Assembly: GCA_937944105.1 (NCBI GenBank)
Contig: CALDZP010000028.1
Span: forward strand, 57,783 to 121,782
Direction of reading: 5' to 3'
Length of the DNA stretch: 64,000 nt
Source: an uncultured Ignavibacteria bacterium
Lineage (GTDB): Bacteria > Bacteroidota > Ignavibacteria > Ch128b
Part shown: positions 8,939-16,805 of the stretch, piece by piece
How positions within the stretch are numbered: the first letter of the stretch is position 1
Layout: each line of letters opens with the position of its first letter
Position numbers and translations under genes: made by a program
The notes under the pieces: generated by a model
Told to the model about the DNA's origin: nothing
Databases searched by the model: none
The model's input: the letters and a program-made list of their open reading frames with translations, nothing else

Positions 8939-11313
8939 AAAATAATTTTTATTTGATTTACTTTATTCTTTTTATAATTTCTTCGATAGTTATAATCAAT
9001 CAAATTGCTTTAATGCAATTCCTTGCATATCAACAATGGTATCATTTTGCTTCAATGATTATTTCTATCACGCTATTTGGTTTTGGATTAAGTGGACTCA
9101 TAATTTCATATATAAATCATAAAACAGAAGTTGAAAAATTAAGATTGATTAAATGGATCGTTTTAATTACTTCAATATCATTTCCTCTTACATTAATTAT
9201 TAATCAAAAAGTTGTCGGTCAATTTGATTCAATCTTGATTTTCTTCGATTTTATTCAGGTTATTAAATTTTTTATTATGATTTTTAATTTCACCATTACT
9301 TTTACACTTCTTGCTATAATTATAGGTTTACTATTTTCCACATATTCTCAAAGAATAAATAAATTATATTTTTGGAACCTGTTGGGCTCATCAGCTGGTG
9401 GTGTGATTGTAATAATTTTTCTCTGGAATTTTCTTCCACAACAGATTCTTGCAATCAACGGACTGATATTGTCATTGATTATCACTTTAAAATTTATTGA
9501 AAATGAAAGTGCAAAAGGTATTAAAAGAATATTAATAATTTTCTCGTTACTTCTTAACACAATTTTACTTGCTTATCCTCTTGAATATCGTCCCTCACAA
9601 TTTAAATCTATCAGTAGATTAAAAGATTTTCCTGATGCTCAAGTTAAATATGACAGGAAGACACCTTACGGAAGAGTGGAAATAATCTCATCATCTGCGA
9701 TAAGGTATTCACCAGGATTAAGTTTGAATTTTACTGAAGTAATTCCACAGGCAAATTGTGTCTTAGTAAATGGTGAAGTTGCTGGTTATGAATTAAAAAA
9801 TTCTGAAATGATAGACAATTTGTTCCTGACAAAATCAACCTTATTTCTACCATTTAGTTTGGGTAAGCATGAAAATGTACTTATTCTTAATTCGAACTGT
9901 GGAATTGAGATCTTTCGTGCTATTAATGGGAATGTTGAGAATATAGATATTACTGAATTAAATCCAATTATTCTTGACATTACAAGAAAACAATTTATAA
10001 ATCAAAAAGATGTTTCTATAAACTTTAATAAAGTCGATCCAAGAATATACATTGAATCAACACAAAAAAAATATAATTTGATTTTTTATCCAGTGATAGA
10101 ACCTGTCGGAATGAGTTCGGGTTTATATGCAGTTCAAGAAAAGTTCTTATTAACAAAAGAATCCTTTCAAAAGATATATGAGCGATTAAATTCAAATGGA
10201 TATTTCACTATTTCATGTTATATCGATAATCCACCAAAATCATACTTAAAAGTTCTAAATTTATTAATTAATATTAGAAATGAAGAAGATGAATTAGTAT
10301 CTAGAAATCAAATAGTAGCAATAAATAATTGGAATGTAATTACTTTTCTATTGAAGAAAGGAGTTTTTAATCAAAATGAGATTGATAATATTAAAGATTT
10401 CTGCGAGGCAAATCAATTTGATTTTACGATAAATCCAGTTCAAAATATTTCTCATGAACAATATAATATAATTTTAGAACAATCAACGATCAATCTTATA
10501 TACTCTTTGTTGAATCGAGACAAAATTGCAACTCAAAATTATCTATTTAATATAAATGAACCTTCAGATGATAGACCATATTTTTCAAATTTTATAAAAA
10601 TTAAAAACTTCAATTCATATTTAAAACATATTTCATTAAGGACATTGACTTATGGAGAGCTTGGTTACTTTTTAATATGGGTTTCCTTTGGTATTGTTTT
10701 ATTTCTATCTTTTCTGCTTTTATTGGCTGGATTTTTAAAGTCAAAATTATCAAAAAAATTAAGTATTCAGATTTTGATTTATTTTTCTTTAATTGGACTT
10801 GCTTATATGATTGTGGAGATTAGTTTAATTCAAAAGTTTACACTGATTTTTTCAACTGATATTTTTGCAATTACATTTATAATATGTCTGTTATTAATTT
10901 CATCTGGAGTTGGAAGTCTACTTTCGATGAGTTTACTCAGTAAAATAAAATACCGGGTAATTATTTTTAGTTTAATTTTTTTGTTTGGATTTATACTTAA
11001 TTTAATTCTTATTTCACCAGAATTTATTATCAAACAAAATACTTTAGTAAAATTTCTTTTAGCAACTTTTTTAATTTTTCCTTTGGGATTTTTAATGGGA
11101 ATACCTTTCCCTCAAGGAATTAAAATGTTTACTACATTGGATAAAAATTCTGTTCCTCTATTATGGGCAGTAAATGGTAGCTTTTCAGTAATTGGAAGTT
11201 TAGGTGCTAATGTTTTATTAATTAACATTGGCTTCTTTACAACATTCCTTATTGCATTATTGTGCTATTTATTATGTGGAATCTTTACATTTTTTAATTT
11301 CTCAAGGGTTTAG
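8935..11313 (+). CDS. Polytopic membrane protein with a degenerate spermidine-synthase-like domain
   Basis: 792 residues: about seven membrane segments (residues ~5-220), a soluble central domain (~225-545), then about seven more segments. The central domain follows the spermidine synthase/SAM-methyltransferase plan, with a loop-like VLILNSNCGIEIFRAI at ~315 and DPRIYIE at ~365. However, the glycine-rich loop is eroded, and where the family has its catalytic Asp (LDxxDP) this protein reads FYPVIEP (~383-389). GMSSGLYAVQEKFLLT resembles the SSAGLY segment of membrane-fused SpeE relatives. It may use another substrate or have lost catalysis. Four-base overlap with the exported PIMT implies a joint role. 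Confidence 0.75.
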   Translation: MKNNFYLIYFILFIISSIVIINQIALMQFLAYQQWYHFASMIISITLFGFGLSGLIISYINHKTEVEKLRLIKWIVLITSISFPLTLIINQKVVGQFDSILIFFDFIQVIKFFIMIFNFTITFTLLAIIIGLLFSTYSQRINKLYFWNLLGSSAGGVIVIIFLWNFLPQQILAINGLILSLIITLKFIENESAKGIKRILIIFSLLLNTILLAYPLEYRPSQFKSISRLKDFPDAQVKYDRKTPYGRVEIISSSAIRYSPGLSLNFTEVIPQANCVLVNGEVAGYELKNSEMIDNLFLTKSTLFLPFSLGKHENVLILNSNCGIEIFRAINGNVENIDITELNPIILDITRKQFINQKDVSINFNKVDPRIYIESTQKKYNLIFYPVIEPVGMSSGLYAVQEKFLLTKESFQKIYERLNSNGYFTISCYIDNPPKSYLKVLNLLINIRNEEDELVSRNQIVAINNWNVITFLLKKGVFNQNEIDNIKDFCEANQFDFTINPVQNISHEQYNIILEQSTINLIYSLLNRDKIATQNYLFNINEPSDDRPYFSNFIKIKNFNSYLKHISLRTLTYGELGYFLIWVSFGIVLFLSFLLLLAGFLKSKLSKKLSIQILIYFSLIGLAYMIVEISLIQKFTLIFSTDIFAITFIICLLLISSGVGSLLSMSLLSKIKYRVIIFSLIFLFGFILNLILISPEFIIKQNTLVKFLLATFLIFPLGFLMGIPFPQGIKMFTTLDKNSVPLLWAVNGSFSVIGSLGANVLLINIGFFTTFLIALLCYLLCGIFTFFNFSRV

Positions 11314-11395
11314 GAAGATTTAACTAAAATTTTGTATTCTCATTTCTCTTAAAATTTAAGTGAAATTTTTGATTTCGAGAAATAACGAAACCTAA

Positions 11396-11426
11396 TTGAC
11401 ATTATTTATTAACTTGTGTATTTTTG
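11396..11426 (+). promoter_or_regulatory. Bacteroidota-type promoter upstream of the HU gene
   Basis: TTG at 11396-11398 (TTGAC), 20 intervening bases, then TATTTTTG at 11419-11426 matches the -33 TTG / -7 TAnnTTTG consensus of the Bacteroidota primary sigma factor. It lies 60 bases before the HU start. Identical geometry is seen before thrS and glgA. Confidence 0.7.
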
Positions 11427-11486
11427 CTTATGTAAGTTATTGAAATATAATAAGTTAAAGCGATCATTTATTAAGGTTATAAAATT

Positions 11487-11831
11487 ATGAATACAAACTC
11501 TCAAAAACCAAAGAATATGACTAAAGCTGATATTGTTGATAGGGTAGCTTCAGGTACCGGTTTAACTAAAATTGAAACTGAAGCTGTTATTGAAGGTTTT
11601 ATCAGTACTATAATTTCAATGTTAAAAGAAGGTTATGGAATTGAAATTAGAGGGTTTGGGTCATTTCGTGTGAAAAAGAAAAAAGCCAGAGTAGCTCGAA
11701 ATCCAAAAACCGGTCAACAAGTTTATGTTCCTGAACATTATGTTCCAACTTTTAAGTTCTCAAAAGATTTTAAGCAGATTGTCGATAAAGGGATGAAACT
11801 TGGTAAACCAGTTGAAAAGAGTACTGAATGA
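11487..11831 (+). CDS. HU/IHF-family DNA-binding protein
   Basis: 114 residues; HU is normally about 90, so there are extra residues at both ends. Core features are present: MTKADIVDRVASGTGLTK at the N-terminus, the IEIRGFGSFRVKKKKARVARNPKTG beta-arm region split around the G-F-G-S-F motif, and a Lys-rich tail. It is a dimeric DNA-bending nucleoid protein. A good promoter sits 60 bases upstream. The following zinc-ribbon/TPR gene overlaps its stop by four bases (ATGA), so the two are translationally coupled. Whether it is HU or a sequence-specific IHF-like form cannot be told here. Confidence 0.93.
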   Translation: MNTNSQKPKNMTKADIVDRVASGTGLTKIETEAVIEGFISTIISMLKEGYGIEIRGFGSFRVKKKKARVARNPKTGQQVYVPEHYVPTFKFSKDFKQIVDKGMKLGKPVEKSTE

Positions 11832-12739
11832 AGTATTGTAGGAATTGTGGTAATCAAGTTAACGAATCGGACAAATTTTGTTCTAATTGTGGGACAAAAT
11901 TATTTTCAGAAGAAAAAATAAAATCTGAACCCGAAATACTTGAAAGTAAAATTAAAATTTGCGATACATGCGGTGAAGAAAATTCTTTTGATGCTGATGA
12001 ATGCAGTTACTGTGGGGTTGGATTTACCGGAGAGGAAAAAATAATTATTAAAAAGATCGCGAAAACGCATTCAGAAAATATTCTGGAAAAAGATGTTCGT
12101 GTAAAATCGCATACTCATGCAAAAACGCATCCTCAGCAAAAACTGAAAAAGAAATCGACACAAAAGAGTGATAAAGTCGAAACTAAAGTTCTCAGCACAA
12201 AATACATTATATTTTTTCTACTAATCGTTTCAATATTTTTATTGATCTTGATTTACAGCGGATATGAATCTTCAAAACCTTCGCAACGAATGAATCAAAT
12301 TCAAAACCAGGAAATGCAAACCAGTATTGATTTAAATGCTTTAAGTGAGATAAATCAATTAGAAACTGAATTAAAAAATGATCCTGATAATCAACAAAAA
12401 TTATTAAGGCTTGCAAATTTATCACACGATTCTGGCTTTTTTGAAAAAGCAATTAATTACTACAAAAAATATCTTCAATTAAATCCTGTAGATGACGATG
12501 CAAGAGTGGATATGGGAGTTTGTTACTTTGAATTAAAAAATTATGATGAAGCAGAGAAAATATTTGAAAGTGTTATTAAAAAAAATCCAAAACATCAAAT
12601 TGCTTATTTGAATTTAGGAATAGTTAATTTAACTAAAGGAGAAGTAGAGAAAGCAAAAAGCTATTTTAAGAATTGTATAGAATTAGGTGAACATACAGAT
12701 GCCGGACATAGAGCAGCGGAATTGTTAAAATCACATTAA
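11828..12739 (+). CDS. Zinc-ribbon, single-TM, TPR-repeat protein
   Basis: 303 residues. The N-terminus carries two zinc ribbons: CRNCGNQVNESDKFCSNCG (~4-22) and CDTCGEENSFDADECSYCG (~45-63). A Lys-rich low-complexity linker (~75-120) is followed by one membrane helix (~127-146, IIFFLLIVSIFLLILIYSGY). Two to three TPRs then make up the C-terminal third (YKKYLQLNPVDDDARVDMG, AYLNLGIVNLTKGEVEKAKS). There is no signal peptide, so the ribbons should be cytoplasmic and the TPRs periplasmic. Function unknown; probably a scaffold or envelope-linked regulator. Coupled to HU by a four-base overlap. Confidence 0.75.
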   Translation: MKYCRNCGNQVNESDKFCSNCGTKLFSEEKIKSEPEILESKIKICDTCGEENSFDADECSYCGVGFTGEEKIIIKKIAKTHSENILEKDVRVKSHTHAKTHPQQKLKKKSTQKSDKVETKVLSTKYIIFFLLIVSIFLLILIYSGYESSKPSQRMNQIQNQEMQTSIDLNALSEINQLETELKNDPDNQQKLLRLANLSHDSGFFEKAINYYKKYLQLNPVDDDARVDMGVCYFELKNYDEAEKIFESVIKKNPKHQIAYLNLGIVNLTKGEVEKAKSYFKNCIELGEHTDAGHRAAELLKSH

Positions 12740-12756
12740 AAAAAGAGGAGTAAAAT

Positions 12757-12852
12757 ATGCCCTGCGGAAGAAAACGCAAAAGACATAAAATGGCAACGCA
12801 CAAAAGAAAAAAAAGATTAAGAAAAAATCGTCATAAAAAGAAATTAAGATAA
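12757..12852 (+). CDS. 31-residue AURKAIP1/COX24-domain (mS38/bS22-like) basic miniprotein
   Basis: A 31-residue frame beginning MPCGRKRKRHKMATHKRKKR and ending in KKKLR, more than half Lys/Arg/His. This is the conserved form of the AURKAIP1/COX24 C-terminal domain protein of Bacteroidota and relatives, related to mitochondrial mS38 and mycobacterial bS22, which bind the small ribosomal subunit. A strong ribosome-binding site (AAGAGGAG at 12743-12750) sits 6 bases before the ATG, which supports translation despite the tiny size. It lies between the TPR gene and tRNA-Thr, 16 bases before the tRNA. Ribosomal function is inferred from the family. Confidence 0.85.
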   Translation: MPCGRKRKRHKMATHKRKKRLRKNRHKKKLR

Positions 12853-12868
12853 TGGTGCGTTTCTAAAA

Positions 12869-12944
12869 GCCACCTTAGCTCAGATGGTAGAGCAGCTCAC
12901 TCGTAATGAGCAGGTCGAGGGTTCAAGTCCCTCAGGTGGCTCCA
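12869..12944 (+). tRNA. tRNA-Thr (anticodon CGT), CCA encoded
   Basis: Full cloverleaf: acceptor GCCACCT pairs with AGGTGGC, D-arm GCTCAGATGGTAGAGC, anticodon stem GCTCA/TGAGC with loop CTCGTAA (CGT reads ACG), T-arm GAGGG-TTCAAGT-CCCTC. TCCA follows the acceptor, so the 3' CCA is encoded, unlike the other tRNAs of this window. Confidence 0.96.
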
Positions 12945-12998
12945 AACTTCTTTATTTTTTTCTCCTTCCTTTTATCTAATTTTGTATCTGATTTTATT

Positions 12999-14081
12999 AT
13001 GAATGAAAAAGAATTAATGAAGATTGCTTTTAAATTAGCCAAGCAAGGTAAGGAAAAGACATTTCCAAATCCAAATGTAGGTGCAATAGTTTACAAGAAC
13101 GGAAAAATAATTGGTAAAGGCTATCATAGATATTTCGGTGATTTACATGCAGAAATACATGCTCTCAAACAAGCAGGCAATGAAGCCAAAGATTCTACTT
13201 TATTTGTTACCCTTGAACCATGCAGTCATTATGGGAAAACTCCACCTTGTGTAGATGCAATTATTAAAGCAGGTATTAAGGAAGTTTTTGTTGGAATAAA
13301 AGATCCAAATCCAATGGTGAATGGAAAGGGGATTGAAGTATTGAAAAAACATGGAATTAAAATCTATACTGGTATAATGAAGAAAGATTTAGAAAGGTTT
13401 TATGAAGATTATTCTAAAAGATTTACTGAAAAAAAATCCTATGTTGTTTTGAAATATGCAATGACACTTGATGGTAAAATTGCAACTGCAACTGGTAATT
13501 CAAAATGGATTTCATCTATTAAATCAAGACAATGGGTGCACAATTTCAGAACAAAATTTGATGGTATTCTGGTTGGAGTAAATACAATTATCAATGATGA
13601 TCCTTTACTCACAAGTCACAATCACGGTAGAAATCCAGTTAGAATAGTTATTGATCCTGGTTTAGATATACCATTAGTTTCTAAGATTTTAAATGATGAT
13701 ATTCCTGTAGTTATCATTCATTCAAATCTAAGAAAGAAAAGAAAGATAGTTGAAATTCAAAATCGAAGAAAATATTTAATTCACCTTAATTCCCAAAAAG
13801 GAATGATTAGTTTCAAAAAAATTATAGAAGCTTTAAGAAAGATATCTATTTTTTCAATCCTTATTGAAGGTGGTGGTTTTACAGCATGGTCAGCTTTGAA
13901 GGATGGGGTTGTAGATGAAATTATAACCTTTGTTTCACCAAAAATAATTGGTGGAAAAGATGCCATCACACCCGTTGAAGGTGAGGGAATAAAAAAAGTT
14001 AAGAATGCGATAAAAACAAAAATTCTTGAATATAAAAGAATCGATGAAGATATTTTTATTAGAAGTAAAGTAATATATTAG
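12999..14081 (+). CDS. ribD: Bifunctional diaminohydroxyphosphoribosylaminopyrimidine deaminase / 5-amino-6-(5-phosphoribosylamino)uracil reductase
   Basis: 360 residues. It catalyses the second and third steps of riboflavin synthesis. The N-terminal deaminase (1-145) has the zinc motifs LHAEIHAL and PCSHYGKTPPC. The C-terminal reductase (~150-360) starts at YVVLKYAMTLDGKIATATGN and includes ILIEGGG. The frame is open upstream to 12906, but that part overlaps tRNA-Thr and translates as non-family sequence, so I take the ATG at 12999. It leads ribD-ribE-ribBA-ribH. No FMN riboswitch is visible in the 54 bases between the tRNA and the gene. Confidence 0.96.
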   Translation: MNEKELMKIAFKLAKQGKEKTFPNPNVGAIVYKNGKIIGKGYHRYFGDLHAEIHALKQAGNEAKDSTLFVTLEPCSHYGKTPPCVDAIIKAGIKEVFVGIKDPNPMVNGKGIEVLKKHGIKIYTGIMKKDLERFYEDYSKRFTEKKSYVVLKYAMTLDGKIATATGNSKWISSIKSRQWVHNFRTKFDGILVGVNTIINDDPLLTSHNHGRNPVRIVIDPGLDIPLVSKILNDDIPVVIIHSNLRKKRKIVEIQNRRKYLIHLNSQKGMISFKKIIEALRKISIFSILIEGGGFTAWSALKDGVVDEIITFVSPKIIGGKDAITPVEGEGIKKVKNAIKTKILEYKRIDEDIFIRSKVIY

Positions 14082-14096
14082 AGAAAGACAATTTTC

Positions 14097-14723
14097 ATGT
14101 TCACAGGAATAGTCGAAATAGTTTGTCCAATTAAAAAAATTAACCAAAAAGAGTTAGTTATTATAACAGAGCTTGAAGATTTGAAACAGGGTGATAGTAT
14201 TTCTGTTAATGGAATTTGTTTAACCATTAGAGATATAAAAAAAGAAAAAAAACATTCAAACATCTCTTTCGATATTTCTCCCGAAACTTTTTTAAGAACC
14301 AATTTGAGATATCTCAGAACTGGAGATTTTGTTAATATTGAAAGGGCATTAAGAATAGGTTCAAAATTGGATGGACATTTTGTGACTGGTCACATCGATG
14401 ATATATCAAAAGTTTTATCAATAAAAAAAATAAAAGATAGTTATGAGTTTGAGTTTTCTGTACCCGATAAATTAGAAAAATTTATTGCTGAGAAAGGTTC
14501 AGTTGCTATTGACGGGATAAGTCTTACCGTAGCAAAAAAAATTAAAAATAAATTTACAGTTGCAATTATTCCTTATACTTTTTATAACACAAACCTTAAG
14601 TCAAGAAAAATTGGTGACTTCGTTAATTTAGAAGTAGATATTATTGCTCGGTATGTGGATTCTATACTGAGTCAAGAAAATGATGTAAGAAAAATAGAAA
14701 AACTTCTTGGGGTAAATTTGTGA
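14097..14723 (+). CDS. ribE: Riboflavin synthase, alpha chain
   Basis: 208 residues, typical length. It converts two 6,7-dimethyl-8-ribityllumazine molecules to riboflavin. The two lumazine-binding repeats are clear: MFTGIVEIV with SVNGICLTI in the first, and [11 protein letters not shown] with [12 protein letters not shown] in the second. It starts 15 bases after ribD and overlaps ribBA by four bases, so it is part of one riboflavin operon. Confidence 0.96.
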   Translation: MFTGIVEIVCPIKKINQKELVIITELEDLKQGDSISVNGICLTIRDIKKEKKHSNISFDISPETFLRTNLRYLRTGDFVNIERALRIGSKLDGHFVTGHIDDISKVLSIKKIKDSYEFEFSVPDKLEKFIAEKGSVAIDGISLTVAKKIKNKFTVAIIPYTFYNTNLKSRKIGDFVNLEVDIIARYVDSILSQENDVRKIEKLLGVNL

Positions 14724-15937
14724 GAGAAAATACAAAAATATTTTCTGATATTCCCTCAGCAATTAAAGATATTAAGAAAGGTAAAATTGTTATTGTTGTC
14801 GATGATCCATCTCGAGAAAATGAAGGTGATTTTGTTTGCGCTGCAGAAAAAGTCACTCCCGAAATCATAAACTTTATGGCAAAGTATGGTCGTGGATTAA
14901 TATGCTTACCTATAATTGGTAAACGACTCGATGAACTTAAAATTGAGCAAATGGTCGAAAATCCATCCGAAATTAAAGAAGCTAATTTTACTGTTTCAAT
15001 CGATGCAAGAAAAGGAATCTCAACCGGTATTTCCGCTTATGATAGAGCTTTAACTATTAAAACAGTTTTAAATCCAAAAACAAAACCAGATGATTTAATC
15101 AAACCAGGTCATGTCTTCCCTTTAAGATATCGTGAAGGGGGTGTGCTTGTTAGAGCGGGACATACAGAGGCAGCTGTTGATCTGGCAAAACTTGCTGGAC
15201 TTTATCCTGCAGGTGTTATATGTGAAATTATGAACGAAGATGGTTCAATGGCTCGTTTACCTGAACTTATTAAGATAGCAAAAAAATTTAAACTAAAAAT
15301 AATTACCATTGCCAGTTTAATTGAGTATCGAAGAAAGCATGAAAAGTTAGTAAAAAAGCTTTTTAATGTAGAACTTCCAACAAAGTTTGGTGATTTCGAT
15401 TTGCATTTATATGAAGATACTATATCTGGTGAACATCATCTTGCGCTTGTTAAAGGAAAAGTAGAAGGTAAAAAAAATGTTTTGGTTAGAGTTCATTCAT
15501 CATGTACAACAGGTGATATTTTTCATTCTTTAAGATGTGATTGTGGAGAGCAACTGGAAAAATCGTTACGAATAATATCGGAAAAGGGTCAGGGTGTTTT
15601 ATTATATATGCACCAAGAAGGACGAGGTATCGGTTTAAAAAACAAAATTCATGCGTATAAACTTCAGGAGAAAGGATTAGATACTGTTGAAGCAAATGTA
15701 AAACTTGGTTTTCCTCCTGATCTCAGAGATTATGGAATAGGCGCACAAATTCTTGCTGACCTTGGTTTATCGACAATTCAATTGTTAACAAACAACCCTA
15801 AAAAAATTATTGGTTTAAGTGGTTATGGATTAAAAATAACTAAAAGAATCCCAATTGAAATTCCGCCAACTAAAGAGAATAAAAACTATCTAAAAACAAA
15901 GAAAGTAAAACTTGGTCACTTGATCAAAATTAAGTAA
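14720..15937 (+). CDS. ribBA: Bifunctional 3,4-dihydroxy-2-butanone 4-phosphate synthase / GTP cyclohydrolase II
   Basis: 405 residues from a GTG that overlaps the ribE stop (GTGA). The N-terminal DHBP synthase (~1-205) shows [16 protein letters not shown] and [15 protein letters not shown]. The C-terminal GTP cyclohydrolase II (~210-400) shows the zinc cysteines in [28 protein letters not shown] and LLTNNPKK. Both active sites look intact, so one protein supplies both branches entering riboflavin synthesis, from GTP and from ribulose 5-phosphate. Confidence 0.97.
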   Translation: MRENTKIFSDIPSAIKDIKKGKIVIVVDDPSRENEGDFVCAAEKVTPEIINFMAKYGRGLICLPIIGKRLDELKIEQMVENPSEIKEANFTVSIDARKGISTGISAYDRALTIKTVLNPKTKPDDLIKPGHVFPLRYREGGVLVRAGHTEAAVDLAKLAGLYPAGVICEIMNEDGSMARLPELIKIAKKFKLKIITIASLIEYRRKHEKLVKKLFNVELPTKFGDFDLHLYEDTISGEHHLALVKGKVEGKKNVLVRVHSSCTTGDIFHSLRCDCGEQLEKSLRIISEKGQGVLLYMHQEGRGIGLKNKIHAYKLQEKGLDTVEANVKLGFPPDLRDYGIGAQILADLGLSTIQLLTNNPKKIIGLSGYGLKITKRIPIEIPPTKENKNYLKTKKVKLGHLIKIK

Positions 15938-15988
15938 AAATAAAATTTGATCAACCATTGATTTAAAAATATACCAGGGAGTTCTAAA

Positions 15989-16465
15989 ATGATACAAACA
16001 TTTCAGGGAAAACTTGATGGCGCTAACCAAAAATATTCCATAGTAGTTTCTCGTTTTAATAATTTTATTACTGAGAAATTACTCGATGGAGCAATCGATT
16101 GTCTTGTTCGTCATAATGTCAAACAAGAAGATATAAAGATTTACTGGGTACCAGGTGCATTTGAAATTCCAGCACTGGCTAAAAAGCTTGCTCAATCAAA
16201 AACTTCGGATGCAATAATTTGCCTAAGCTGTGTTATTCGAGGCGAAACTCCTCATTTCGATTATATTGCCGCTGAAGTATCAAAAGGTATTGCAAGTGTA
16301 GCTCTTGAAACAGGTATCCCTGTTATTTTTGGTGTTTTAACAACAGATACAATTGAACAGGCAATTGAACGTGCTGGAACAAAAGCAGGAAACAAAGGTT
16401 TTGATGCTGCATTGACTGCTATTGAGATGGTAAATCTTTATCGTTCTATTCAAAATGACAATTAA
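15989..16465 (+). CDS. ribH: 6,7-dimethyl-8-ribityllumazine synthase
   Basis: 158 residues. It condenses the ribD-derived pyrimidine with DHBP. Diagnostic segments are [49 protein letters not shown] and [17 protein letters not shown]. It starts 51 bases after ribBA with AGGGAG about 10 bases upstream, and ends the riboflavin set. Two tRNA genes follow. Confidence 0.97.
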   Translation: MIQTFQGKLDGANQKYSIVVSRFNNFITEKLLDGAIDCLVRHNVKQEDIKIYWVPGAFEIPALAKKLAQSKTSDAIICLSCVIRGETPHFDYIAAEVSKGIASVALETGIPVIFGVLTTDTIEQAIERAGTKAGNKGFDAALTAIEMVNLYRSIQNDN

Positions 16466-16526
16466 TATTATTTGATAAAGAAAAATTTATCAGTTAAATT
16501 TGTATTGAAAAATTCTTTGAAATGTT

Positions 16527-16612
16527 GCCGGGGTGGCGGAATTGGTAGACGCACAGGACTTAAAATCCTGTGGACCCTCGGGTCCGTGCCGGTTCGAGTC
16601 CGGCCCTCGGTA
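16527..16612 (+). tRNA. tRNA-Leu (anticodon TAA)
   Basis: Class II tRNA of 86 nt with a long variable arm. Acceptor GCCGGGG pairs with CCTCGGT using G-U pairs, anticodon stem CAGGA/TCCTG has loop CTTAAAA, variable arm is TGGACCCTCGGGTCCGTG, and the T-arm is GCCGG-TTCGAGT-CCGGC. CCA is not encoded. It lies 61 bases after ribH. Confidence 0.95.
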
Positions 16613-16626
16613 CTTGAAAGTTTGTT

Positions 16627-16700
16627 GGGCTCGTGGCGCAGTTGGTTAGCGCGCTTCCTTGACATGGAAGAGGTCACAAGTTCGAATCTTGTCGAGCCCA
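16627..16700 (+). tRNA. tRNA-Val (anticodon GAC)
   Basis: 74-nt cloverleaf: acceptor GGGCTCG pairs with CGAGCCC, anticodon stem CTTCC/GGAAG with loop TTGACAT, T-arm ACAAG-TTCGAAT-CTTGT, discriminator A. CCA is not encoded. It follows tRNA-Leu by 14 bases, so the two are probably one transcript. Confidence 0.95.
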
Positions 16701-16748
16701 CTCCTTCTTATTTTTAATCAATTTTTCGTGTTTTACTTAAATTTATTA

Positions 16749-16779
16749 TTGAATACCTCTCTTTTATTTTCTATTTTTG
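16749..16779 (+). promoter_or_regulatory. Bacteroidota-type promoter upstream of thrS
   Basis: TTG at 16749-16751, 20 bases, then TATTTTTG at 16772-16779. It is the same arrangement as before HU and glgA. The thrS ATG is 26 bases further on, so the leader would be short, with no room for a T-box or structured control region. Confidence 0.7.
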
Positions 16780-16805
16780 CAATGTTTTATATTAATTAAA
16801 AGTTT

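Noticed and set aside
12906..12998. N-terminal extension of ribD
   Set aside because: It overlaps tRNA-Thr and encodes residues unlike any RibD; the ATG at 12999 gives the standard start.
12945..15988. FMN riboswitch controlling riboflavin genes
   Set aside because: The gaps before ribD (54 bases) and ribH (51 bases) are too short and lack the conserved RFN core.
16468..16717. Two open frames of 77 and 81 codons on opposite strands
   Set aside because: They run straight through the tRNA-Leu and tRNA-Val genes and have no ribosome-binding site or family resemblance.
16701..16805. T-box leader for thrS
   Set aside because: The promoter lies only about 26 bases before the ATG, so there is no leader of the needed length.
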